Shown in pieces: positions 1 to 11,418 of a stretch of 64,000 nt of DNA (positions are counted from its first letter, which is position 1; each line of letters opens with the position of its first letter). Source of the stretch: Anas platyrhynchos (lineage: Eukaryota > Chordata > Aves > Anseriformes > Anatidae); the NCBI RefSeq assembly GCF_047663525.1, contig NC_092593.1:29042501-29106500 (forward strand), in the 5' to 3' direction. The notes beneath the pieces are model-generated. The model was not told the origin of the DNA, searched no databases, and saw only the letters and a program-made list of their open reading frames with translations. The position numbers were made by a program, and so were the translations under genes.

Positions 1-2735
1 CCTGATCATACAAATAGGCAACTAACTGCTGTGCTTTTCAGCCTTGCATGCACACAATTCATGCTGCCTAATAATGGTGGTTTTCAGGGATTTGGAAATT
101 ACAGGCAGAAGCTGGGTTTTGTTCAAGATATTAATTAGTCACAAGCAACTGAGGAGGAGGAGGAAACGCTTTTCAGGGAGCAAGATTTTAGTACATTTGC
201 CTTTGCTCGAAATCATGAGGTAGCTGCATACAGCTCTGAATACTATAAACTTGCTTTTTCTGTATATCCTCTCCATTTCTTCTGTAAATGTTCTTTCCAC
301 GTGTGAGGAGGTGGCTTTCTGCCTCTTTCTTAGCATAAAGTCATCTGGCAGGGTTCAGCCGTTCTGTTCAGGCATTCATAAACTTCTAAAGATGCTTTTC
401 TGGCAAGGGAAAAGTAACCTTTTAGTCAGGTTCTGTAGATCAGAGATAAGCGTGTTCATTCTTAAGTGAAGCAACATTATTTTAGGAACTGTCAGACTAG
501 TAAAGACTTGACTACTCTTCTTTTTTTTTTCCTTTAACAACTGCTGTATCTCTGTGCTTTCTTCCAACCATGCACAATCCCCACAGATAATGCTCCAGAC
601 TCCATGTGCGCCCTGTGAAGCTGGAGCACTTAGGCAGATGTGTTTGCAGAGAAGATGAAAACAAATGGTTCTGTTTAATGGAATCAGTGTACTTAAATAA
701 TGTACTTATGTACTTCACACTCCCGAATGATGTTGGCAAGTCCTGCCTCAGTCTCCTAGGGATGGTGAAAAAAGAATTCTTTTACGTGCATGTTCTTTTC
801 TGTCTACATAAAAGTGCATCTGTCTAAGATTCGTATTCAAGCCATCTTTACCTACATCTTTACCTCCGAAAACAAAGCTGCAGGACTGCAAAATAATCTG
901 TACCACCTTCCCATTCATTGCAGGTTGTAGGGAAATAATCAGAATTTCTTTTGCACAAACCTTGTGTTTAAAAAGACAAATAAATAAGCAGGTTGCTGCT
1001 CATCATGAGGTGTGCTAGAGTTTGGAGCCGAGGGTTTGTTGGTGTTCACTTGGCCATCAGAGTGGAGAATTCTTTTGCTATGAACAGGAAGGCTCAGTAT
1101 TTAATACTTAGTCTCCTTTCTTGTGTCATCAGTTCTAACAACAAGGGTGTGTATTAGCCCACTTGCTCCAGCCCTGGTTCCTGTAGCCTGTTTCCTCTGT
1201 CCAGCAGCTTGCCTGAATATCTTTAAGTATAAGAAATCCTGGAGGAAAAAAGGGCTATTTTCAATAGTAGGCTCTAAAACATGGCTTGCATCTTACAGTC
1301 TAGGATTTCTGATGGTATTTTTTTCATCCTTTCTTCAGGGGGTAAGAATGTGCAGTGGGAGTATCCCATCCTCTTTCTAGCTTGCTGGGATTCTTTAAGT
1401 ATATGTGTGGGTGTGTATATTAAAGAAAATGAACAAATGCTTGGGCACAGAGATTTTCTTCCCACAAGACAGGCCTATGCACCTAGAAGTTCCTTTTGTA
1501 ATAAAGCAAATCTCATATCAAAATGTTTTTTATCTTTTGTTAGCCCAACTGATAGAATTGGAAGAAAGTCAGGGATGTGTACCTTACCCTTGAAGCAGAC
1601 AGTTTGTGAAGAATTCTTTGAAGTATTCATTCTACACTCTTGAACTACCTTCAAAGACACTTTCTATCACAATATGAGTTCCAGCTCCAGTGAGTGCATG
1701 TGCCTGTGTGTACGGCTTTCTTAGATCGGTTTTAGTTGTCATCTTTCCATCTGAAGTCTCCTTTTGCTCTCGTACTGAATCGGTAAACCCCCTGCTTCTC
1801 GCTCTTTACCCACATACCACTTTTCCCCCACCATGCACTGGATGTTTGCTGATCCTGGACACTGGCTGTCAATCCCTTCAACTTCCATCCCGTGATTCCT
1901 TTCCTTGATCATTCTTGGCCTCCTCCATACCAAATTTTGCAGTGTCCCTTTCTGTGGTGAGATAGACTTTGCACTCATGCCGTGCTCACCATGTGAGGAG
2001 AGCAGAGACAGCGGTATTGATTCTTCCTCATCCATCCCATCCCTTACACATCTGACATTATTTGTTGTGTCAGCTTCATATTAAGCAAAGATGAAATGGA
2101 TGGCTTGATTTTTTTTTTTGTCTGTTTAACATTTAACTCCTCAAGAAAGCAAATAAACACGTCACTGAAAGGTAGGAGAAGGCTCTTATTTATTTTTGCA
2201 TCTCTCTCCCTTGGTGGTATCTCCCTTTTGGAATAGGGAGATGCTTACTCTGAGGCAAAGAAAGCTCGAGCAAGTCAAAGACCTCACTACTGCTGTCAGA
2301 TGCAGTCTGGCTTCCTTGGGGGAGCCAGATGCGGGTTTGATGTGGCCCAAATTGTACGTGGGGCACAGGCTTGGTACATCTTGCCAGCTGTGGTCCCTGG
2401 TAAATGAGGGGCTAGCAGTCCCTTCAGCTTTTCTCTCCCCTGTAAGAATGCAGAGCACTGCTGGCTTGCACACCCAACAGCCTCTCTAAAATACCCTGAA
2501 CTACAAAAGAAATGCTTTAGCTTCCAGCATGTCAGTGTGGATGAACAACAGGGAGCGTTTGTGTCAAAAATAATGCTCTGAGCTTTCACGTGGTGGTAAC
2601 CGGGTAGTAAACATCATAGCCTTTGGCCTCAGACTTTAGACCAAATTGTTGCAGCAGTGACACTTTGCACATACACACGCACATGTATATAATCTCCTCT
2701 GTGTGGATAAACAGCACTTGGTCAAAGGGTGTTTG
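1..2735. other. Gene-free AT-leaning stretch
   Basis: Both strands hold only short open frames with no recognisable domain, codon bias or well-placed splice signals. Short T-runs occur, for example near 523 and 2110. I see no RNA gene or transposon end here. It is probably intergenic or intronic sequence. Confidence 0.6.
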
Positions 2736-2752
2736 TTTTTTTTTTTTTTTTT
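2736..2752. repeat. Poly-T run (17 T)
   Basis: An uninterrupted run of 17 T. Read on the minus strand it is a poly(A) run, but no AATAAA lies just upstream of it on that strand, so it gives no support for a retrocopy. Confidence 0.9.
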
Positions 2753-4167
2753 CCAGAAGCCTGTAGCTTTTCATGGTTCGGTTAGGTTACAAGAATTGTC
2801 TTCCATGGTGCCTTTGCAGAACTAAGGAGGTTAGGATATATATTTCTTCCCTCTCAGTGTTTGCAGTTATATCAAAGATGGCCACTATGGTAACAAAGTC
2901 TTCTGCTTTCTCTCTCCTGTCATTTTTTTCTTGTCTTGCCGAAGTTTTGGTTTTTTTTAGGATCAAGGACTCCCGTTCCATTTCTTATTTTTATGGAGAT
3001 GTTTGACAGCTCTAATGCCCAGCCCTGTCTGCTCTTGGATCCAGGAAGGAATGAAAACAGACACACAATAAATTAGGAAAGGCTCAATTTGTTTTTTTGC
3101 TGCTTTATCTCTGCAAAAATATTTTTAGCTATTTCTAAAATAACAGTAAGATGTTGCCTCGCTGGGTATCTGTAAAACTGGAAAAACCTGAGGAATAACT
3201 AAAAATGAGGAATTACAGCGTTGTTTCTGAAGGTTGCCTGGGGTGGGGTAGGAATAGGCTTACGATCTGCTTTTCTTCCCTTCTCCCCACTCTTCCTCTG
3301 GTCTCACCAATCTTGTGTGTGCAGGGGGAGCGGGAGAGGTTTGAACAGCCTCTCCCTGCATCAGAAAAGCGTAGCTCCTCTGCCCTGCTTCCCTTCAAAG
3401 ATAGCATGGGCAATTGGCAGGGAAATCCATCCCGAATGTGGAGGGGAGGAGGATGCGAGAGACCTTGGGAGTACGTCAGATCTGTCCTGTCGGCTGTGTC
3501 TGCGTTGTTTTGGATGACAAACCGCGCTGTCCAGGGCGCTGGGTGCCTATGTAAATCAAACAGACAGTAAAATCCTACTGGCATTAAAAGAATCCATTTC
3601 AAACCGACAGTCTGCCATTGAGCCCTATGAAAGAAAACACTGTTCTGTGGGAGCACATCCTCCTCCTCTAAAACCCTTCTGGGTCCCACACCATGATGGG
3701 AATGTGATCTACAAGGTAGACCTCTACTTCAGATGAAAAAGAAAAGGCTTCGCTGGTGATTAAGCAGAAGGGAGAAAGAAGTTGCAGCTGAGCTGCTTCC
3801 ACTCTTCTGCATCTCCTAGGAAACTTCTCTTTAAAAAACAAAAACCCTTCAGAGGACAGTTTCATCTCTGTACCTTATATTGAAGATTGTGCCTCTAGAT
3901 CAGGAAACAGTTCTGGCAAAGCTGTAAGGGTACTTTACTCTCGTTCCTATCCCTGCATTGCTCCTCAGGGTAACATCTCCAGGGGTCTTAAACCGTGAAA
4001 TAGTGTGAATTTGAGATGTTGAACTGTGCAGGTGTGCTGGCATATTGGTTGGGACAGCACTGTGTGTGAACGTCCTTTTTTCCTGATAGCATTTCTATGC
4101 TGAGAAGCACTTCAAAGCTTTTTAATGTAGAACCAGCATTTCTCAGAGCTGCTGTTACGTTGGGCAA
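2753..4167. other. Gene-free stretch with CpG-containing segment
   Basis: There are no convincing coding exons. The part around 3.3-3.6 kb is richer in G+C and contains the RE1-like site listed separately. Overlapping open frames of about 120-160 codons on both strands here share no family features and are best read as chance. Confidence 0.5.
3523..3543 (-). promoter_or_regulatory. RE1/NRSE-like motif (possible REST site)
   Basis: The sequence contains GCGCTGTCC, then five bases, then GCTG, in the order and spacing of the reverse-complement RE1 consensus. By eye 16 of 21 positions match. The left half is nearly perfect; mismatches fall at the first base, in the centre and in the last two bases. 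REST is the known repressor that binds RE1. Binding here is an inference. Confidence 0.25.
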
Positions 4168-4222
4168 CGAAGGATGGTTTGGGTTGGAAGGGGACCTTAA
4201 GGATCATCTAACTCCAGCTAGA
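4168..4222 (-). mobile_element. CR1 LINE 3'-end fragment
   Basis: The stretch reads as the reverse complement of the avian CR1 3' end: GGTTTGGGTTGGAAG, then a GGGACCTTAA core, then GATCATCTAACTCCA. Only the last 50 or so bases of the element are recognisable, which is the usual 5'-truncated form. The diagnostic 3' octamer repeats are not clear, so the copy is old or trimmed. Confidence 0.75.
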
Positions 4223-4737
4223 GTGCCACAGGGAGTGCTGTTGGAAGAAGTCTTTGCATTTTATCTGTCCAGTAAGAAGGGTGAATCTGCAGTTAACATA
4301 ACACTGTCCGACTTGGATATGGGCACTTGGCTTTTTCCTGTGGTCGGTCTGCAGTCTGTAGTGGATATTCGGTGTTTCTAACGTTCTTCCCGAAGAAAAA
4401 GCAAAGTAGACTTTATTCTGCCAGGGTGGAGAATAGTTGCTATAGCAAGTTGACACTGTGGAAAAAAGCTGCAACAAAATATTTAGCCATACCATGTTGC
4501 TTATTTATTCTTGGCTGTCTTGCAAAAGCAAAGCTGGAGATATGCATTAGATTGTTTATGGTGTTTGTAGTTGTTCAAATTACAAATCACAGATTCCTTT
4601 CTACAGATCAGATTCCTGCTGATACTCAGCGATGTGGCTTAAAATAAAAATACTTCAGCTTTAAAGAAATAAGCTGTGTTCTCCTTACAGACACTTCTTT
4701 TCCAAAAGATTCCTATTTCTCAACCATACTACTCTGG

Positions 4738-4779
4738 TTGTTTTGTTTGTTTGTTTTTTTGATTTTTTTTGTGTGTGTG
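4738..4779. repeat. TTTG-rich / poly-T / TG low-complexity tract
   Basis: A run of TTTG units passes into T7 and T8 runs and ends in a short TG repeat. Ordinary microsatellite-like sequence. Confidence 0.85.
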
Positions 4780-4840
4780 GAATGAAGGAATGGTAGGACA
4801 ACACTCATTGAACAATTTCAGTAAAAAGTAGTTGTTTTAG

Positions 4841-4881
4841 CCTCAGTTCAGTAAAGTAAACTGAACCTCAGTTCAGTAAAG
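4841..4881. repeat. Two-copy tandem duplication, 25-bp period
   Basis: CCTCAGTTCAGTAAAG occurs at 4841-4856 and again, identical, at 4866-4881. Between the copies is TAAACTGAA. TTCAGTAAA is also seen shortly before, at 4817-4825, so this is a small local expansion. Confidence 0.85.
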
Positions 4882-5279
4882 CTTTTGAGTGCTGTGTTAC
4901 TTGAGCTATGGTGAATGCTAATAGTTAATTCATAATTAAGAATTTTGTCCAAGAAAAGAATGTCAGGAGTTAAGCTGTAAATAATCACTTATCTCTGCCA
5001 GTCCTCTGGAATTCAAACTACACCTTTAATGTGTGTTCAGGGGCTTATTACCCTCACCCCTTTTTTGTCTTTTGCTCTGGGACATGGAAACAAAACATTT
5101 CCAAAGTGCATCACCATATATGAATTCATAGGTTCTTAAATTCTCTTAACTCTAGCTGTGTGACAGTCCCTGGCAATAACCTTCTGGAAGTCAGGATTCC
5201 TACTGGAAAAAGCAGGAGTCTTCACCAACAGCGATGATGGCAGGTGCTATTATTGTGCTTATTATAAACAGTCGCTAAA
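4882..5279. other. Gene-free spacer
   Basis: AT-rich sequence with no open frame, repeat or motif that I can support. Confidence 0.5.
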
Positions 5280-5402
5280 TGAAAAGGCTTGGATATTGAT
5301 GAATGAGTGTACGCTTCGCAGCTTAATGACTCTGTTTTTAAGTGCTGTTTGATCAGTGCTGCTCAAAACATGCTATTTATAGATCTATTTTAGCTGCGAA
5401 GC
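5280..5402. promoter_or_regulatory. Structured candidate enhancer with MEF2 site
   Basis: An exact 11-bp inverted repeat, GCTTCGCAGCT at 5313-5323 and AGCTGCGAAGC at 5392-5402, encloses 68 bases. Inside are a nested imperfect stem (TGTTTGA with TCAAAACA, one bulge) and CTATTTATAG at 5373-5382, which matches the MEF2 consensus YTAWWWWTAR. Each is sequence fact. That the block is a regulatory element is inference from the density of such features in gene-free DNA. A structured RNA is the alternative. Confidence 0.35.
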
Positions 5403-5611
5403 CCAGCCATTAGTAGAAAGCAGCATGAAGAACAGAAGGAAAAAGAATGGTAATTTTTTTTTCCTTTCTCCTGGAATATTGAAAAAGAAGACATACTCTG
5501 AGCTGATGGATGTAGACCTTTCCAGGCTGTTAAAGCTCTCCAGAGCTCTACCTGTACATGTCTGGTTTGAAATTATTTTGAGGAGCTATGAAATGCAGCC
5601 ACAGTGTATAG

Positions 5612-5635
5612 CAAACAGCTGGCTAAAGCTGTTTG
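5612..5635. other. Perfect 9-bp hairpin with E-box
   Basis: CAAACAGCT (5612-5620) and AGCTGTTTG (5627-5635) are exact inverted repeats separated by GGCTAA. The 5' arm runs into CAGCTG, an E-box core. Further pairing of AGC with GCT outside the stem is possible across a two-base bulge. Confidence 0.6.
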
Positions 5636-7024
5636 TTGCTACTCTGCAGCATATACGGCTTTATAGGGCTTTCCATCATGTTTATAGTTTTGACAGACAC
5701 TTCTGTGGCAGAGTTCTTAATTTAACTGATGAGATGATCTTGTTTTCGTCTTTTTACTGATGTTCTTTTAAAGTTGAGCAGTTCCATTCCTCTGAGCCGG
5801 CTCTACCTTTGCTGGGTAAAACTTATTTCATTAGTTTCATTCTTCACGTGGCGGATTTTATAGCGCACTTCTCGAGTTAATCCTTGCTGCCAGCTCTGAG
5901 TTCTGCATGGTGCAACGTAGCAGACCAAGGCTTGATTCTCAGTCTCATCTGTTTCCATGGAGTAGAAAAATCCATTATTCAACAGTGACCCTGCAGGAGC
6001 CTGCATTTGCCTCCTGCTGCAGGGAGGCATGGGAGCTGTTGTGTCTGTCTGGAGGGATCTGTGCTGCTGCTCGCTTGACCAGTGCTGCTTGAGCTGTGAG
6101 CTCCTGAGGGCAGAGACCCAGTTCTGTGTTGCAAAGCCTGTGTCTAGATTGCTGCAGTGATAACAGCAAGGCTTTTCTGGCTTCTCATGGGAAAGGTGCT
6201 TCAGCTTTGTAGTACTCAACTGCTTTCTCTGACACGTGGTGTTGGGCAAACCTGTCGGTGTGCTCTGTAGGTCTGCACAGACCGATGCCAGTAAAGGGTT
6301 TGAAGGGATTTATCTGACCCCATATGCTGTTACTCCTGCTTGCCCATGGAAATGTGTTGCTAATAACAATGCATATAATAAGACACGCTTATTAACATGA
6401 CCATTAAGTTGTACCTTTTCTTTGACCTTACTCTAGTTTGATCTGGAGGTAAAGAGCATGGAATGGGTCTGTGAATGTGCCAGCCACTTGCAGGTGACAT
6501 GGTCTTGCTGGTTTTCATCCCAGTTCCAACTGGGAAACTTCCTCTGAATGCAGAAGTCTCCTGGAAAATGCAAGTCTTGTCCAAGCATTTGCCTGGTCTC
6601 CCACCGAGACTGTGTCTCAGTTTTTAGTGTCAGCGGTATCCTTCAGCAAGGGGGTTTTCAAGCCATTGGCTGCTCTTATTGGCACGTGCATCTTGTGCTG
6701 GAAGAGGCAGTGAGTATTCAGTCCCCATGCGTTCTACCAGCTACTGGCAAGTTAAGTAGAGCTGTGTCTTCTCTCTCTTCTGGGCTGCAGCGGGTTGCTT
6801 CTCGCTGGGTGAGGGAGGTGGCTGGGCTCGTGGGACGATCCAGCAAGCTGCAGAGCACGTTTGGATGAGAGATGAGATGTGGGACCTCTCCTCTCTGTTG
6901 GCATCAAGCTGTTCGGTCCATTCAACATCACCAACAGCATCGCGATGCTTTTTGTTCGGCTGTGTCAATGCAGGCTCCTCGTGCAGCTGAGCAGGCGCTT
7001 GTTCTGGCAGAAGGTGGGCCTTAC

Positions 7025-7042
7025 ATAAATAAATAAATAAAA
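7025..7042. repeat. (AAAT)n microsatellite
   Basis: About four tandem AAAT units followed by a T8 run. Confidence 0.85.
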
Positions 7043-9429
7043 GTATTTTTTTTACTACAGACAGCTCTGCCGAATGTGAGCTTTGAAGGGCCCTTTCTCA
7101 GGAAGTCATTCCTGTTACTTGCACCTGACTCTAACAGTGTGCAGAATATAAACTCGGATGATTCTGCCTGCTAGGTAAAAACAGGATTTGTTTATGTGCC
7201 GTTCCCCGGCTGTTTGGAAAGCTCACCAGCAATATATCCCGACACTTGATTGCTTTTGCCAAGGCCCACTGTGAACGATGGAGGATGCATAAATACTGAA
7301 GAAATTGCTTTGATGTATTGCATGTCTTTAACCAAAGGCACATGGGGAATTTGTTTTGGACAATGAATCTGAAATCTGCTGGGACTGATACTGTGCCCTT
7401 TTAAGAGGGTAGAATTCCCCAGAAACGAAACTGTAAACTCCTGTATTTTCCCAGCGAGCTCCTGTTGCTTTAATAATCTTGTTATCTGGGAATCTCTTGA
7501 AGTATCAAAGGGCCAATTATGTGCTGCCCAGAGAGGACCAGGGAGAGCTGTTTTTGTGCTAGAATTAATAGATACAGGCTGGTCACAGCAGGTCTGATGT
7601 CCTCCCTAGCTCACCACTGCAAATTTGTAGGGCAGGGACAGTAATCATTTATTTCCATCTCACATCTCCTCGTTGCTCAGCGGGAGTAACTCTTAACAGG
7701 ACAGCATGGTTTCTTCTGATGTTTAGACAAAGCATTAAAGGCAAACTTTAAATGAAAAGCCCTGGAAACACTGATCAAGAATGACTTGTAATAGCTTGCG
7801 ACAGGGTGGGGTGGTGGATGTCTCATGAAGGAGGCAGAAGTCTCCTGTTAGCTTGATGCTTTATGGAAAGAAATGTCTTATCTTCTGACCTTCAAATACA
7901 AAATAAAATAAAAATGCCCCAACCTTCTTCAAAACATCAGGCTTCTTCCTGGATGAAATAGCTGTTTTTGTGGCATGATGATAGATTTCATCCAGACTTG
8001 GTCTTGCTTCTCTCCACAGGGGCAGTTCTCTCAAACAAATTACGTTCACAGGCTGTTTCGAAAGGAGAAGTCACTGGGACACATTGAGGTTCTGTGTGAA
8101 ACCAGAGTTTGAGTGGAGCTGAGCAAATGTTTTTTGCTTAATTATTTGTAAAGATTGCCAGCTGATAGAATATTTGTTTTAAAGGAAAGGCTTTCTTGTA
8201 GCTTCTTTGCTTGCTCCAGACTTCCTTGCAAAATGCATTTGCCTTTTCACAGCGGTTTGCTCTTTGATTCCAGCTCTACGTCGATGCTGGAAGTTGTCTC
8301 TTTGTCTTTCTCATTCCTAAAGATAGGAAGGGAGATTCCAGAGCTAGGACCCAAACATTTGTGGCACTTTAGTTGGTGGTCAGTACTTTCTGAAGAGGAC
8401 TGCTTTAACACCTGAGATGTAAACGCTGAAATGCATCATTTTCCTCTCTAGGATCACTCAGTTAAGAGTAATTTGCCAACACAGCTACTTTACGTATCGA
8501 TCCTGTTGCTGGGAGGCTTTGTATCCTGTGGCTTAGTTATCTAACGGGTACAGAGCCTGCTTTATATTTATTCAGGCAGCAAGTGCACTAAAAAAATTTG
8601 TGGTGTTTTTGCAGCGCGAGTTGGTAAGAGACGATTTTGATGACAGCGTTGCTGGCACGCTTGTGCAGCCTTCCATCACGTGCGCGTGCTTTTGCTGACC
8701 TGGTGATGTAGCCTGCGCTCTCCCAGCCTGCAGAGAGCACGTACGCTGCCTAAGGAGGGTTGGCTATTTTTGCTGTACTGGCAGGCTCTCTCTTGCAGTC
8801 CCACATGCTGCTTCAGTAAGCCCTTAAAATGGCTGCTGCTTCAACAGCCTCTCTCCTCGGATCTTTAGAGCTCTTCCAGCTTTCCTGTTCTATGTGATGT
8901 CCCTCTGCCAGTGCTCCAGTCCATCCAGCCTTTCCCTCCACAGCACATTTCTTGGTTTGCTGGGCTCAAGCTGTTTCTTGTGTCTCCTGAGACCAGTGAA
9001 ACCAGCCATTACTCCTGACGTGCTGTCCGACAGAAAGGCTGCCTCGGAGGGTCCCCAGCCTGGAGCAATCTTGTGTACAGCGATGGGTAACACGCTGTTA
9101 AGAGCAGAGCAGCTGAGTGATGTTGTGCAGACAGCACAGCATCTCCCTGAGCCCTGGTTTGGGAGCTACTGGTACAGAAAAGTCCATCAGGTTAACCTGT
9201 GAGCTGCTTAGGCAGAGGTCAGCTCCCAGAAACGTGAGGGGTCAGTGTAGAAGAGCTGCAGCCTGAAAGGTCAGTGATGCTCAGAGGCTGCGAGTGAAGG
9301 TTGTTGCTTAGCTCCCACAGTACCTGTGAAATTTGGGGTAGGGGATTTGAGAAACTTCAGTTTTTCCATCAAGTAGTGGTTTCTGGCTTTGCTTATGAAG
9401 ACAGGCAGATATTGCTTTCTGCTTTAATG

Positions 9430-9600
9430 AAGTTAAGTTCAGCTCTTGAAGGCTAAATATGCAATTTCATTTGAATGGTTTAATTTAATGTAGTAATTAA
9501 CTCAGTATTTCATGCATGAAACTTCATGTATTTAATAATGTGTGCCTATTTTGGCATGGGATTCTTCTGGCTAATTCTATTCCTCTACTGCACACTGATT
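9430..9600. promoter_or_regulatory. Homeodomain/POU-rich AT block with 14-bp palindrome
   Basis: The block contains several TAAT/ATTA cores (such as TAATTTAATG and TAATTAA), an octamer-like TATGCAATT, and the exact 14-bp palindrome TTTCATGCATGAAA at 9508-9521 with ATGCAT at its centre. Such clusters are typical of conserved developmental enhancers. Without a cross-species alignment, the regulatory call is inference only. Confidence 0.3.
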
Positions 9601-9989
9601 AGAGGGGTCATCTCTTACTAAAATGGGGAACAGCAGACAGGGGAAGAACTGGATGAATCCAGATGGAGCCATGCTGTTCTGTTGGTGGGATATTGGCCTA
9701 GTTTATGTGTATATATATACCATTAACATTGTGGTTTTTTGGGTCCCCCCTTACCAGCTGTACAGCTCTATTTTTTTCTAAAGGCATGAATTTTTCTACA
9801 AGTGCTATCTTCATTTTGCAAAGAATTGCAGATGATAGGTTGTGCTTTTGCAGGTAATGTAAGTCACCTTACTGAAATTTTTAGATTCTCTATAAACAAT
9901 GAAAAAGAAAATGTTTCTGACTAAACTTTCTGCTTTCTCTAGCTTCCCGGTCGCTATTTTAGTAAAGGCTACAACGCTGATGTTGGTGA

Positions 9990-10029
9990 CAAGTGGATCT
10001 GGCTGAAATGAAATCTGCCTCACTTGGGA
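9990..10029. repeat. 40-bp dispersed direct repeat, copy 1
   Basis: A 27-bp core from ATCTGGCTGAAATG to GCCTCAC at 9997-10023 is identical to 11386-11412. With one mismatch the match extends left through CAAGTG, and it continues a few bases to the right. Beyond that the flanks are unrelated. Confidence 0.85.
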
Positions 10030-11378
10030 GCCCTAACAGTGATCAACCACAGAACTTGAATGAAGAAGAAGCTGAGTTCAGTGTGCCTGCTCTGCATTAA
10101 TTCTGTGTAGCACAAAGAAAATGCTGGGTAAATCATCTTCCAGCCACAGCATGAGAGAATAGACTCCCAGAAGGCAAATCATTTTATCCTGGTTTGTTCT
10201 TCCCTGATGAATTCGGGATGCGTTGTCTTTGAATGTTTAATAGTCCGTGTGTAATAGAAAGGTGATCTGGTATTACAGGGGGCAGACTTAAGATCAATGC
10301 AGAACTTTTTCTTCATCAAGACTGTGGCATGTTGTTATACAGGCTTATTGTTGTTTTGCTGAATCAAGACGAATTAAACCTGTATCCTCCTGGTTCTCAC
10401 AAAGTTAATTTGTTGCTCTGTCACGCATGGTGTTTTATTAGTTTCATTAGAAGGGTGCACCTGCTTGAAAAAATCACACTCACGTCATGTTCTGAAAGCT
10501 CCTTACTGGACATCAGCATTAAAACAAGCGAGCATAAAGAGAAGTTTGAGAGAAGGAAATAAGCGTTCTCACTTTGAACAACAAAATATCTGTTTAAAAG
10601 TAAAACATAATCAAAATTGCCAGCAGTTGTACTCATAACTTCTTCCTTTGGACGGAAACCGTAGATCAAAATGTTTGTTGGGTATAAAAGACAAAAGTAA
10701 TTATTATTTTTGTAAGTCCCTGAAAATCCAAGTTGGTTCTTTTTAAAGAAATGATTCATTTGGTATTAGTTAGTCACACAAATGAGGCACCTTGGCATTG
10801 GTTCAAGCATTGCTGTCCAGATTTAGTCTGCAGTAATTCTGCATTTCCAGCAAGGGGCTAAGTACTTTAGTCATTGAATAAAAGTGCTGCCAGGCATTCC
10901 AGTTCTCAGGGCAGTGCCTTTGAAATAAGCAACCAAGCCTAGCCCATGCCCCTTCCTCCATCAAAACTAGTGTGAAGAGACTCCTTTAATAAGGGCCTTG
11001 GGGGCCCAGTTAGATACTGAAATAAGTGAACAGTGGGATAGAAATGTGGCTCTTCACTCTGATCTCTTAGCTCTGCTTCCATGTTTTGTGGCAAAAGGGC
11101 TGACTGCTGTGCCACCCTGTGCTAATACAGCTGGTGCATTCACAGAAAGAAGCAAGTATTAGGATGTCAGAGCAGTGCTATGCCTCGGGCTCGTGTGAAA
11201 CACAGCAGACCCCCGGTGTCCTCAGTCCTCCGAGGTTTTCTGTTCTTGGGGCCTGGTCAGCAGAAGGAGCTGCTTGGTGTTGTCCTGCCACCACTGGGTT
11301 GTGCACTCATTTGCTATGTCCTGAGTTTCCAAAGGGAGCTTGCAAGGGGTTGTGCCTTGGTGCCTTGGCACACTTGGG
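10030..11378. other. Gene-free stretch between the two 40-bp repeat copies
   Basis: AT-rich until about 11.1 kb and then rising in G+C. No open frame or motif is convincing. It does not itself look tandemly duplicated. Confidence 0.5.
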
Positions 11379-11418
11379 CAAGTGCATCTGGCTGAAATGA
11401 AATCTGCCTCACCTGAGT
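11379..11418. repeat. 40-bp dispersed direct repeat, copy 2
   Basis: Second copy of the sequence at 9990-10029, same orientation, about 1.39 kb downstream. A shorter 13-base match (CTGGCTGAAATGA) also occurs near 36790. Confidence 0.85.

Larger units (their letters stand above)
5403..9429. other. Gene-free stretch
   Basis: Apart from the hairpin at 5612-5635 and the AAAT repeat at 7025-7042, nothing can be assigned. A 111-codon frame at 5425-5760 (+) lacks a supported start, splice context or family match. The segment at 6360-6415 is rich in TTAA/TAAT cores and could hold homeodomain sites, but that is weak. Confidence 0.5.
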
